NCBI GenBank assembly: GCA_910584655.1
Contig: CAJUBJ010000004.1
Location: forward strand, 94,361-158,360
Length of the DNA: 64,000 nucleotides
Source of the DNA: an uncultured Bacilli bacterium
GTDB taxonomy: Bacteria > Bacillota_I > Bacilli_A > RF39 > UBA660
Direction: 5' to 3'
Position numbers and translations under genes: made by a program. This document shows positions 17,988-26,988 of the stretch, piece after piece (the first letter of the stretch is position 1; each line of letters starts with the position of its first letter). The notes beneath the pieces were generated by a model that ran no database searches, had not been told where the DNA came from, and saw only the letters and a list, made by a program, of their open reading frames with translations.

Positions 17988-18044
17988 TCCCTTTTTTTAA
18001 TCATAAAATTTGTTTTATAACATTGCTACAATATCTCTAAACAA

Positions 18045-18073
18045 TTGCTTAAAAGCATATAATGTAGTATAAT
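18045..18073 (+). promoter_or_regulatory. sigma-A promoter for the 18103-21814 operon
   Basis: TTGCTT (18045-18050), 17-bp spacer, TATAAT (18068-18073). A second TATAAT at 18058-18063 lacks a well-placed -35. The RBS AGAGGTGG follows before ATG 18103. Confidence 0.7.
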
Positions 18074-18102
18074 TTAAATACCTATAAAGAGGTGGGAATA
18101 AG

Positions 18103-18624
18103 ATGAAAAATATAAAAAAATTCTACAAAGAACATCGTGTTTTTACAATTCTAATGGCGATAGTAATCGTCTGCGCAATCCTAATCGCTACTGTTCTAAT
18201 CCAATGTTTTTATGTTGGAAATGGAAAAGATAAATATGGCAAAAGACTTGATGGAGTTGAAAATTATCAAATTTCAGAATCAAGACAAAGTGACTTTGAA
18301 AATAATATAGCAAACAATGATAAAGTAAAATCAGCAGATATAATTATTACTGGTAAAATCATATACATTACACTAACATTCGAATCCAATGTTGATTTAG
18401 TTGAAGCAGAAAGTGTTGCTTTAAAATCACTAGAAGAATTTAGTGAAGATGAACAAAAAATTTATGACTTTAATATTACTTTAAAGCAAGCAGCAAGTGA
18501 AAATAATGAAGGTTTCATAATTTCTGGTTCAAAAAACGTTAACGGTTCAGGACTTGTTTGGAATAATAATAGAAAAGTTACACCACAACCAACTGACCCT
18601 AATACAACTGAGAAAGCTGATTAA
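18103..18624 (+). CDS. membrane-anchored extracytoplasmic protein, unknown function
   Basis: 173 aa. A basic N-terminus precedes one strong TM helix (ILMAIVIVCAILIATVLIQC) and a ~140-residue outside domain with alternating strands (ADIIITGKIIYITLTFESNV) and a Pro/Thr-rich end (KVTPQPTDPNTTEKAD). The Cys at the TM end is not in a convincing lipobox. It heads a three-gene operon (2-base gaps) with the degenerate GGDEF sensor and YihY protein, so a cell-envelope role is plausible. Family not recognised. Confidence 0.75.
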   Translation: MKNIKKFYKEHRVFTILMAIVIVCAILIATVLIQCFYVGNGKDKYGKRLDGVENYQISESRQSDFENNIANNDKVKSADIIITGKIIYITLTFESNVDLVEAESVALKSLEEFSEDEQKIYDFNITLKQAASENNEGFIISGSKNVNGSGLVWNNNRKVTPQPTDPNTTEKAD

Positions 18625-18626
18625 AA

Positions 18627-20663
18627 ATGAAAAAGTCAAAAATAAATAAGAATATAATAATAATTGTCATTGTAGCTGTTATAGCACTAATAGGATTAGG
18701 AATTTTAACATATAGAATTGTAAATGATGAAAATAAACTAACTGTTGAAGAAAAAGAATGGATTACAGAAAATGTAAAAGTAGTTCAAAATATAAATGTT
18801 CCAAATAACTTGGACGTATTTGGAAAAAATGGTAGTGGAGTATTCTTTGACTTTATAAAAGATTTAGAAACTCAATATGACCTTGAAGTTAATGAAATAA
18901 CTTATAATATAGGGGAAGAAATCGGAACAGGATCATTTAAAGTAGTTTATGATACAAATGAAAATGATATTATCTTCCACAAAGAACACTATGTTGTAGT
19001 AAGTAAAGAGAAAGTTAATATAAGTTCAGTTTCTCAATTAAGCAATAAAAAAATTGGTGTTTTAGCATCAGATGAAAAAATTATTACAAAATACCTAAGT
19101 GAAGTAAGTAATTCAATAATAAATACATATGAAACATCTACAAACTTATTTGAAGCACTAGAAGCTAATACAGAAATTGAATATGTATTAATCCCTTTAG
19201 AAGAAAACTTAACATCTATTCTAACTTCAAACTATTATATTGATTTTCATATCAGTGATTTAAACAAATATTTAGTTTACGAAGCAAAAGAAAATGATAA
19301 ATTTAGTAGTATAGTAAAAAAATACTTCTCAACATGGGAAGAAAAAAGACTATCTGAATCAAGAAATCAAAACGAATTAAAAACATTCGTTGAAGCACTT
19401 TCTATTTCAGATAAAGAAATAAATAATATTCAATCTAAAACTTATACATATGGCTTTATAAATAATAGTCCATATGAAGTATTAATAGGTGGAGCCTATG
19501 GTGGTATAGTAAGTGAATACCTTACAAGATTTAGTGAATTTAGTAATACAGAGTTTTCATCAACAAAATATAAAAACTTCTCAAAAATTACAGAAGCAAT
19601 TGCAAATAAAAAAATAGATATTTTCTATAACTATTATAACCTTGATACTAAATATCAAAAAATTGATTCCTTAATGAATATCTCATTTGTTGTTATAGCA
19701 AAAGAAGAAAATCCATTAGTCATTAATGCTCTATCTTCAATAAATGGAAAAGATGTCTATGTTCAAAAAAATACTATTTTAGAGAAATATTTAACATCAC
19801 TTGGCGGAATAAATATTAAAACATATGCCGATGATAAAGCTCTAAAAAATATTTCTAAAAAAGATAATATAATAGTTATGGATAAAGAAGTATATAATTA
19901 CTATAATAAATCATACTTAAACGACTTTAGCATTAGATATAGTAATACTTTATCAGAAACATATAATTTCTATGTAAAGAATAATGATACATTTAATCTA
20001 TTATTTAGTAAATATATTCAAACTCTTGATCCAGAAGAAGTAAAGCTAAAAGGAAACTTCAATCATACATACACAATGCGTTCTGGAAAAATAATGGGAA
20101 AAGTAGCCAAATACTCCCTAATTGTTATCGCAATATTTATAATTATTTTATATCTAGTATATCGTTCAACAAAACGTATAAAAATAGTTAAAAAAATCAA
20201 AAAAGAAGATAAAATGAAGTATATAGATCAACTAACATCTTTAAAAAATCGTAATTATTTAAATGAGAATATAAGCAACTGGAACAAAAATACAATATAT
20301 CCACAAGCAACTATAATCATTGATTTAAACCAAGTAAGAAATATAAATGATACATTAGGATATGAACAAGGTGATGCTCAGATTAAAGCAGCAGCTAATA
20401 TTTTAATAAAAACTCAATTAGATAATACTGATATAATGAGAACAGATGGTAACGAATATTTAATATACTTAGTTGGATATCAAGAAAAGCAAATAGCAAG
20501 CTATATTAGAAAACTATATAAAGAATTTAAAAATTTACCATATGAGCATGGTGCTGCTATTGGATATAGTATGATAACAAATGAAATGAAAACAATAGAA
20601 GATGCAATCAACGAATCAGTAGTAGATATGAGAACTAAAAAAGAAGAATTAGAAGAAGGATAA
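18627..20663 (+). CDS. membrane sensor: two SBP-like outside domains plus degenerate GGDEF domain
   Basis: 678 aa. N-terminal TM (IIIIVIVAVIALIGLGILTY), an extracytoplasmic region of ~450 residues that looks like two solute-binding (SBP_bac_3-like) domains in tandem (VEEKEWITENVKVVQNINVP; SDKEINNIQSKTYTYGFINN), a second TM (YSLIVIAIFIIILYLVYRST), then a GGDEF-type domain (QLTSLKNRNYLNENISNW; ATIIIDLNQVRNINDTLGYE). The signature that should read GGDEF is DGNEY (IMRTDGNEYLIYL), so diguanylate cyclase activity is unlikely; it may bind nucleotide or act as a structural output. It lies 2 bases after the preceding gene. Confidence 0.82.
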   Translation: MKKSKINKNIIIIVIVAVIALIGLGILTYRIVNDENKLTVEEKEWITENVKVVQNINVPNNLDVFGKNGSGVFFDFIKDLETQYDLEVNEITYNIGEEIGTGSFKVVYDTNENDIIFHKEHYVVVSKEKVNISSVSQLSNKKIGVLASDEKIITKYLSEVSNSIINTYETSTNLFEALEANTEIEYVLIPLEENLTSILTSNYYIDFHISDLNKYLVYEAKENDKFSSIVKKYFSTWEEKRLSESRNQNELKTFVEALSISDKEINNIQSKTYTYGFINNSPYEVLIGGAYGGIVSEYLTRFSEFSNTEFSSTKYKNFSKITEAIANKKIDIFYNYYNLDTKYQKIDSLMNISFVVIAKEENPLVINALSSINGKDVYVQKNTILEKYLTSLGGINIKTYADDKALKNISKKDNIIVMDKEVYNYYNKSYLNDFSIRYSNTLSETYNFYVKNNDTFNLLFSKYIQTLDPEEVKLKGNFNHTYTMRSGKIMGKVAKYSLIVIAIFIIILYLVYRSTKRIKIVKKIKKEDKMKYIDQLTSLKNRNYLNENISNWNKNTIYPQATIIIDLNQVRNINDTLGYEQGDAQIKAAANILIKTQLDNTDIMRTDGNEYLIYLVGYQEKQIASYIRKLYKEFKNLPYEHGAAIGYSMITNEMKTIEDAINESVVDMRTKKEELEEG

Positions 20664-20665
20664 GA

Positions 20666-21814
20666 ATGAAAAAGAGAAGCAAAAAGAACTTTTTTGAGAG
20701 ATTCTGGGATGCGTTTTGGCGTCCAGAAATGCTTATATTACCTGGACAAATAGCATTCTTCATTGTACTTTCACTTGTTCCTACTATTACTTTAATAGGT
20801 TATGCATGTTCTTACTTAAATATTTCTAATGACCTAGTTCAAAACTTAATATCCAATGCACTAAGTAAAGATGTAGCAGAGTTAATAACTCCAATATTAA
20901 CAGCAACTAAAATAACTCCAACATTCTTTATAACATTGGGAGTAGGATATTTTATTGCTAGTAATGGAATGTCATCTATAATTGTTGCATCAAATACAGT
21001 TTATGGAATAAAAGATTCTGGATTTTTTAGAAGAAGATTAAAAGCCATCATAATGGAACTAGTTATTGTAATACTTTTCCTATTTATAATCATTGTACCA
21101 TTACTAAGTACAAGTATAATCGGATTATTACACTACTTTAATTTAGATTCCGAAACAACTTCTATAATTGTTTCAGCCTTTAATCTGTTAGATGGCCCAT
21201 TAGCTTGGTTAATAATCTTTATCTTTATTAAAACAATATATACAATGGCTCCTGACAGAAAAATTCCAAGTAGAAATGTTAATAGTGGAGCAATATTTAC
21301 AACAATAGCATGGATTGGTATAACAGCATTTTATTCTTACTATATTTCAAATTATGCAAACTATTCAGTATTTTATGGAAGTTTAGCAAACATAGTAATT
21401 TTAATGCTATGGGTGTATTTATTAGCATATACATTTGTTATAGGAATGGCTATGAACTATCATGAAGAATTAGAAAAAACAGGAGTTATAGAAATAAATA
21501 GGGTAATTGAAGAATCAGCAAATAGTGCTCCAGTATTACCAGAAGTTACTAAAGAAAAAGCACTTTCGAAACTAAAGATAAAGAAAGAAAGTTTATCTTC
21601 TGAAGTATCAGAAAAAGAAAATACTAAACCAGATGAAGTTGAAAACAGGAAAAAAGAAGAAGCAAAATCACCTTTATCAGAAAATTCAGAAAAAACAAAC
21701 AAGAAAAAAGAAAATTTAAATGAAAATGAAGAAGTAGTAACAAAAACAAATGTAAAAACATCATCAAAAAAGAAAAGTACTTCTAGAAAGAAAGAAACTA
21801 AAAAAGAAAATTAG
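20666..21814 (+). CDS. YihY/virulence factor BrkB family membrane protein
   Basis: 382 aa. Residues 1-275 hold six hydrophobic segments with family motifs (FWRPEMLILPGQIAFFIVLS; GYFIASNGMSSIIVASNTVY; FYGSLANIVILMLWVYLLAY). The C-terminal ~100 residues are a highly charged Lys/Glu/Ser-rich cytoplasmic tail. The family was once called RNase BN in error, and its transport or envelope role is unproven. It is the third gene of the operon after the GGDEF-like sensor, with a 2-base gap, and ends in a terminator that overlaps its last codons. Confidence 0.88.
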   Translation: MKKRSKKNFFERFWDAFWRPEMLILPGQIAFFIVLSLVPTITLIGYACSYLNISNDLVQNLISNALSKDVAELITPILTATKITPTFFITLGVGYFIASNGMSSIIVASNTVYGIKDSGFFRRRLKAIIMELVIVILFLFIIIVPLLSTSIIGLLHYFNLDSETTSIIVSAFNLLDGPLAWLIIFIFIKTIYTMAPDRKIPSRNVNSGAIFTTIAWIGITAFYSYYISNYANYSVFYGSLANIVILMLWVYLLAYTFVIGMAMNYHEELEKTGVIEINRVIEESANSAPVLPEVTKEKALSKLKIKKESLSSEVSEKENTKPDEVENRKKEEAKSPLSENSEKTNKKKENLNENEEVVTKTNVKTSSKKKSTSRKKETKKEN

Positions 21815-21825
21815 TTTCTTTTTTT
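21792..21825 (+). terminator. intrinsic terminator overlapping the yihY-like stop
   Basis: Stem AAGAAACTAA / TTAGTTTCTT followed by a run of T; the 5' arm is coding sequence. Confidence 0.85.
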
Positions 21826-21906
21826 ATATATAATTTGATATAATAAATACTGATATTTAATTAAAGATAGTTAATTATACAAACAAAGAAAGAGGAATAA
21901 AACAAC

Positions 21907-24063
21907 ATGGAAGAAGTAATAAAATATTTAGTAACAACACTAAATTTAAAAGAAATTCAAATAAAGGAAGTATTAGCGATGCTTGCAGAAGGAGCAACAA
22001 TTCCTTTCATTGCTCGTTATCGTAAAGAAAAAACAGGTAACTTAAATGAAGACCAAATAAGAACAATTGAGGAACAATATAAATACCAAGAAAATCTATT
22101 AAATAGAAAAGAAGACGTAATAAGATTAATCGATGAAAAAGGCATGCTTACACCAGAAATTAAAGATAGTGTAATGAAATGTACAAAGTTAACAGAAGTA
22201 GAAGATATATATCGTCCTTATAAAGAAAAGAAAAAAACTAAAGCTAGCGAAGCAATAAAAAATGGTCTAGAGCCACTAGCTAAAATGATTATGGCATTTC
22301 CTACAACTGGATCATTAGAAGATATGGCAAAAAAATTTATCACTGAAAATGTAAAAGATACAGAAGCAGCTTTAGAAGGTGCTGGATACATAATTGCTGA
22401 ATGGATAAGTGACAATGCTTCATATCGTAAATGGATTAGATTTAATGTATATAATAATGGCTTAATAATTTCTAAATTAAAAAAGAATGCTGAAGACCCA
22501 ACAAAACTATATGAAATGTATTATGACTTCCAAGATAGGGTTAAATACATTAAACACTATCGTGTTCTAGCTTTAAATAGGGGAGAGAGTGAAAAAATTT
22601 TATCTGTATCTATTGATATGAATATTGAAGAAATCCAAACTTACTTAGAAAATAAATTAATAAAAAATAAAGAATCACATGTAGTAGAGTTAGTTCAAAA
22701 CAGCATTAAAGATTCTCTTAAAAGATTAATACTTCCAAGTATTGAAAGAGAAATAAGAAGTGAGTTAACAGAAAAATCAGAAACTCTTGCTATTGAAACA
22801 TTTGGTATAAATTTAGAACATTTACTTTTAACAAGACCTATTAAAGGAATGACAGTATTAGGATTTGACCCTGGTTATGTTAATGGTTGTAAATTAGCAG
22901 TAGTAGATCAAAATGGAACATACTTAGATTCAACAGTTATTAAACCATTCCTAAATGGAGCAAATCAAGAAAAATATGTAGCACAAAGTAAAATAATTGT
23001 TAAAAATTTGATTGAAAAATACAAAGTAGATATAATTTCTATTGGCAATGGAACAGCATCTCGTGAATCAGAAAAATTCTGTGCTGAAATGATTAAAGAA
23101 TTTAATTTAAATTGCAAATACATAATAACTTCTGAAGCAGGAGCTTCCATTTATAGTGCTTCAAAATTAGCAATTGAAGAATTTCCAGACTTAGCTGTTG
23201 AAAAACGTAGTGCAGTATCTATTGGTAGAAGATTACAAGATCCTCTATCAGAGTTAGTTAAAATTGATCCTAAATCTATTGGGGTTGGCGAATATCAACA
23301 TGACGTTAATCAGCGTCAATTAACAGAAGCTTTAAACTTTACTACATCTAAAGTAGTTAATGCTGTTGGTGTAAATATAAATACAGCATCAAAAAGTATC
23401 TTAAAATATGTATCAGGGTTAACAAAATCAGTCATTGAAAATATTTACAAATATAAGGAAGAACATAAAATTACATCAAGAGATGAAATAAAAAAAATTA
23501 AAGGTATGACAGAAAAAGTATATGAACAATCAATAGGTTTTTTAAGAATACCTGATGGAACAAACCCATTAGATAAAACAGGAATACACCCAGAAAGTTA
23601 CGATATAACAAATAACCTTTTATCCAAATTATCATTAGATATTAAAGAAATAAATACAGATTCATTTAAAGATACACTTAATAAACAAGATGTTGCTAAA
23701 ATCGCAACAGAACTAAATACTGATATTTATACTTTACAAGATATTATAAAAGAACTCCTAAACCCTGGACTTGATCCACGTGATGAATTAGAAGCTCCAG
23801 TATTAAAAAGTGATATCTTACATATTGAAGACTTAAAAATTGGTATGGAATTACAAGGAACTGTACGTAATGTTGCTTCATTCGGCGCATTCGTAGACAT
23901 TGGATTACATGATGATGGTCTAATTCATATATCTAAGATGAGTAAGTCATTTGTAAAAAATCCTAATGATATAGTTCATGTAGGAGACATCATAACTTGT
24001 TATGTAGACTCTATAGATTTAGAAAAACAAAAAGTCCAATTAAGCTTAATAAAGAATGTCTAG
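21907..24063 (+). CDS. tex: Tex-family RNA-binding transcription accessory protein
   Basis: 718 aa, standard Tex length. The order is an N-terminal helical domain (MLAEGATIPFIARYRKEKTG), a YqgF-like RNase H fold (VLGFDPGYVNGCKLAVVDQN; ISIGNGTASRESEKFCAEM), HhH motifs (AVGVNINTASKSILKYVSGL; ITSRDEIKKIKGMTEKVYEQ) and a C-terminal S1 domain (GTVRNVASFGAFVDIGLHDD). It binds nucleic acid and influences transcription in several bacteria. RBS AGAGGA precedes ATG 21907. It appears monocistronic, with a terminator on its stop codon. Confidence 0.96.
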   Translation: MEEVIKYLVTTLNLKEIQIKEVLAMLAEGATIPFIARYRKEKTGNLNEDQIRTIEEQYKYQENLLNRKEDVIRLIDEKGMLTPEIKDSVMKCTKLTEVEDIYRPYKEKKKTKASEAIKNGLEPLAKMIMAFPTTGSLEDMAKKFITENVKDTEAALEGAGYIIAEWISDNASYRKWIRFNVYNNGLIISKLKKNAEDPTKLYEMYYDFQDRVKYIKHYRVLALNRGESEKILSVSIDMNIEEIQTYLENKLIKNKESHVVELVQNSIKDSLKRLILPSIEREIRSELTEKSETLAIETFGINLEHLLLTRPIKGMTVLGFDPGYVNGCKLAVVDQNGTYLDSTVIKPFLNGANQEKYVAQSKIIVKNLIEKYKVDIISIGNGTASRESEKFCAEMIKEFNLNCKYIITSEAGASIYSASKLAIEEFPDLAVEKRSAVSIGRRLQDPLSELVKIDPKSIGVGEYQHDVNQRQLTEALNFTTSKVVNAVGVNINTASKSILKYVSGLTKSVIENIYKYKEEHKITSRDEIKKIKGMTEKVYEQSIGFLRIPDGTNPLDKTGIHPESYDITNNLLSKLSLDIKEINTDSFKDTLNKQDVAKIATELNTDIYTLQDIIKELLNPGLDPRDELEAPVLKSDILHIEDLKIGMELQGTVRNVASFGAFVDIGLHDDGLIHISKMSKSFVKNPNDIVHVGDIITCYVDSIDLEKQKVQLSLIKNV

Positions 24064-24087
24064 TTAATGTCTAAGACATTCTTTTTT
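24052..24087 (+). terminator. intrinsic terminator of tex
   Basis: Stem AAGAATGTCT / AGACATTCTT with T-run; the 5' arm includes the tex stop codon. Confidence 0.85.
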
Positions 24088-24148
24088 CATCAATAAAATT
24101 AATTTTTAAAATTATTTTATATAATAAAAAAGTAAGGGAGTACAAAAT

Positions 24149-24931
24149 ATGAATAAAAAAAATATTATCATAACAATAATAGTAGGAATAATTTTCTTAA
24201 TAATTGGATTCGTTAGTTGCTATATTATTTTTGGTAACAAAAAATGTGAAATTCAAAGTGAAAGTAACACTAATTACGAAATTAATAATAAAGAGCAAGA
24301 ATCTTTATTAGAAAAAGAGTATGAAATACCTAATTATTGGACAACACCTAGTCAAACTATTGATAATGAAATAGATGAAAAAGTATATAATAATGAAGAA
24401 GCTTTTTTTGCCACATTCAAGTATGAAAATGTTGGAGATAATAAAGTAAAAGTTATATTTGATAAAAAAAGTATAGAAGATGGTAATAATGGAAAAATAA
24501 CATTATTAATTAATGAAAATGAATATATTATATATAACGAACCAGTTGAGGGAATATATAAAGATTTCTGGAACTGGTTTGGTTCTATAAGAATAAAAGA
24601 ATTTAATGAAAACATTTTATTAATTAAAGATATTGAGAATACATATTGTAGAATTTATGGAAAATCTTCCATAACATTTTTAGATAAAAATGCAAAAGAA
24701 CAATTTAAAATAGAAAATATTATTAGTAATGCTTTATTTGTTGACGAACCAGACAGATATGCCTATATAAATTTACCAATTCAAGTAAATCAAGATTCAA
24801 TTATTTATTATCGAGAAAATGAAGATAAAGAAATAGATGAAAAGTACTTAGTTGAAGAAATTGAATTCAAAAATGGTGAAGAAAAAGTAATAGATAGCTT
24901 CTATGCTTATACAAACGTTAATATGCACTAA
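24149..24931 (+). CDS. membrane-anchored extracytoplasmic protein, unknown function
   Basis: 260 aa. One N-terminal TM (IIITIIVGIIFLIIGFVSCY) is followed by ~225 outside residues rich in Asn, Glu and aromatic residues, with beta-type stretches (NGKITLLINENEYIIYNEPV; YAYINLPIQVNQDSIIYYRE). No family recognised. It has its own RBS (AAGGGAG) and terminator, so it is probably monocistronic between tex and the LTA synthase. Confidence 0.7.
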   Translation: MNKKNIIITIIVGIIFLIIGFVSCYIIFGNKKCEIQSESNTNYEINNKEQESLLEKEYEIPNYWTTPSQTIDNEIDEKVYNNEEAFFATFKYENVGDNKVKVIFDKKSIEDGNNGKITLLINENEYIIYNEPVEGIYKDFWNWFGSIRIKEFNENILLIKDIENTYCRIYGKSSITFLDKNAKEQFKIENIISNALFVDEPDRYAYINLPIQVNQDSIIYYRENEDKEIDEKYLVEEIEFKNGEEKVIDSFYAYTNVNMH

Positions 24932-24956
24932 AAAGATATTTAAAAATATCTTTTTT
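24931..24956 (+). terminator. intrinsic terminator after the 260-aa protein
   Basis: AAAAGATATT / AATATCTTTT with a T-tail, directly after the stop codon. Confidence 0.8.
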
Positions 24957-24988
24957 CTTTATATATAAATAATAAAAATACCATTTTG

Positions 24989-24997
24989 TGGTATAAT
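24989..24997 (+). promoter_or_regulatory. extended -10 promoter for the LTA synthase-like gene
   Basis: TGGTATAAT fits the TGnTATAAT extended -10 pattern, 33 bases before the start codon; no good -35 box is visible. Confidence 0.55.
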
Positions 24998-25029
24998 AAC
25001 TAGCGTAAGTTTAAGAAAGAAGTGTATTC

Positions 25030-26979
25030 ATGAAAAACCTAAAATTAAACCCTTTTATTTATTTCTTGTTATCAATCCTATACTTAGAAATACTATCTAA
25101 AATAGTCATAGCTAAGCAAATATTTAATATAGGATTACTATATATGATAATATTTACAATACCAATAATTTTATTACTTATGATTTTAACAAAAGCTTTT
25201 AAAGAAAAGACAAATAAAATAATCTTATTTATTCTAATGGGGATTATAACTATTTACTTTGAAATACAATACATATTCTATAATTTATTTTCAGTCCCAT
25301 TTTCATTTTCAACAATAGGACTAGCTGACCAAGCTTTAGACTTTACAAGTATTATTAAAGATGCAATATTATCACACTTACCAATATTTATGGCAATACT
25401 AATACCATTTATAATATTGATTATAATCAATAAAAAAATTGATACTACAAAATATCAGAGACCAACAATAGGCGCACTTCTTATTATGGCTATAATTATG
25501 TATGCATCAACATTTCTAACTTTAATACCTGGAAGTAAAGATGACTACTCAGCCAATAAATTATATTTTCAAATAGATGATCAGATATCCATAATTGATA
25601 AATTTGGTATATTAACATATACAAAAATAGATATAAAAAGACAACTATTTGGATACGAATCAGACCTTATTACTGAGATTAAACAACCAAGTAACTCTAC
25701 AACTGATAATAAACCAGAAGAAATTAAATATGGAGACAATATTTTAAATATAAACTTTGAAGAAAAAGTTTCATCTAATAAAAATATTACTTCTTTAAAT
25801 AATTATGTAAATAATCAAATCCCAACAAATAAATCAGAATATACAGGAATGTTTAAAGATAAAAATCTAGTATTTATCCTAGCAGAAGGATTTAACGAAA
25901 TTGCAGTTGACAAAGATAGAACTCCTACACTATATAAATTAACAAATAATGGATTTGTCTTTAATAATTTTTATTCTCCAGTATTCTTAAGTACAACTGG
26001 AGGAGAATTTCAAGCAACAACTGGACTTATACCTACTCAAGAAATATTAAAACTATGGAAAAGTAAAAAACCAACAATTAGTTATGCCCTAGGAAATGCA
26101 TTTAATAAAATAGGATATAGAGCTCAAAGCTACCACGACTGGACTTATACATACTATAAACGTCAAGAAACAATGAAAACTTTAGGTTTTACAAATTATA
26201 TAGGATGTGGTAATGGATTAGAACAAAGAATGGATTGTAATTGGTTGCCACTTGATTCAGAGATGATTAATGTAACAACACCAGATTATCTAGGAAAAGA
26301 AGGAAACTTTGTTACATATTATGTTTCAGTGAGTGGTCATTCTCCATATAACAGCGGAGACAATATTGCAAAATTGCATTATGAAACAGTAGCAGATTTA
26401 CCTTATTCAGATACCGTTAAATATTATTTAGCTTCTCAAGTAGAATTAGACAAAATGGTAGAAAAATTGATAAAAAAACTTGAAGAATCAGGCGAACTAG
26501 AAAACACTGTAATAGCTCTAGTAGGCGATCATTATCCATACACACTGTCAACCGAAGAGATGAATGAATCCGCAACTTATACAAAAGATGGTACAATAGA
26601 AGTGAATCGAAGCAATTTCATTTTATGGAATAGTGCAATGGAAGAAAAAATAGAGATAGATAAAGTAGGTAGTCAAATAGACGTTCTTCCAACACTTCTA
26701 AATTTATTTGGAATAGATTACGATTCAAGACTAATTATTGGTAAAGATATACTAAGTGAAAATGAAGGACTTGCTATTTTTTCAAATCGTAGTTGGGTAT
26801 CTGATTATGGTACATATAATTCTAGTACTAGAGTATTTACACCAAGAGAAGGAAAAGAACTAGTAGGAGAAACCCAAGAAGAATATATAAAAAGAATAAA
26901 TAATAAAGTAGCAAATAATTTTACAATTAGTAAATTAATTATCGATAATGACTATTACACTTATATATTAGGAAGTTAA
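25030..26979 (+). CDS. lipoteichoic acid synthase-family sulfatase (LtaS-like)
   Basis: 649 aa. The first ~200 residues hold five hydrophobic segments, then an extracellular sulfatase-fold domain. The catalytic threonine context is FLSTTGGEFQATTGLIP and the metal-site region is ALVGDHYPYTLS, both as in LtaS, which polymerises glycerol phosphate from phosphatidylglycerol on the outer membrane face. WTYTYYKRQETMKTLGFTNY is also typical. It supports a Gram-positive envelope. Exact substrate (LTA synthase or primase) is not decided by sequence. Followed after 9 bases by asnB, so probably co-transcribed. Confidence 0.92.
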   Translation: MKNLKLNPFIYFLLSILYLEILSKIVIAKQIFNIGLLYMIIFTIPIILLLMILTKAFKEKTNKIILFILMGIITIYFEIQYIFYNLFSVPFSFSTIGLADQALDFTSIIKDAILSHLPIFMAILIPFIILIIINKKIDTTKYQRPTIGALLIMAIIMYASTFLTLIPGSKDDYSANKLYFQIDDQISIIDKFGILTYTKIDIKRQLFGYESDLITEIKQPSNSTTDNKPEEIKYGDNILNINFEEKVSSNKNITSLNNYVNNQIPTNKSEYTGMFKDKNLVFILAEGFNEIAVDKDRTPTLYKLTNNGFVFNNFYSPVFLSTTGGEFQATTGLIPTQEILKLWKSKKPTISYALGNAFNKIGYRAQSYHDWTYTYYKRQETMKTLGFTNYIGCGNGLEQRMDCNWLPLDSEMINVTTPDYLGKEGNFVTYYVSVSGHSPYNSGDNIAKLHYETVADLPYSDTVKYYLASQVELDKMVEKLIKKLEESGELENTVIALVGDHYPYTLSTEEMNESATYTKDGTIEVNRSNFILWNSAMEEKIEIDKVGSQIDVLPTLLNLFGIDYDSRLIIGKDILSENEGLAIFSNRSWVSDYGTYNSSTRVFTPREGKELVGETQEEYIKRINNKVANNFTISKLIIDNDYYTYILGS

Positions 26980-26988
26980 GGTGATTTT

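Noticed and set aside
17408..18004. Minus-strand 198-codon ORF opposite ligA
   Set aside because: Ser/Leu/Phe-rich shadow frame of the conserved ligA BRCT and HhH region.
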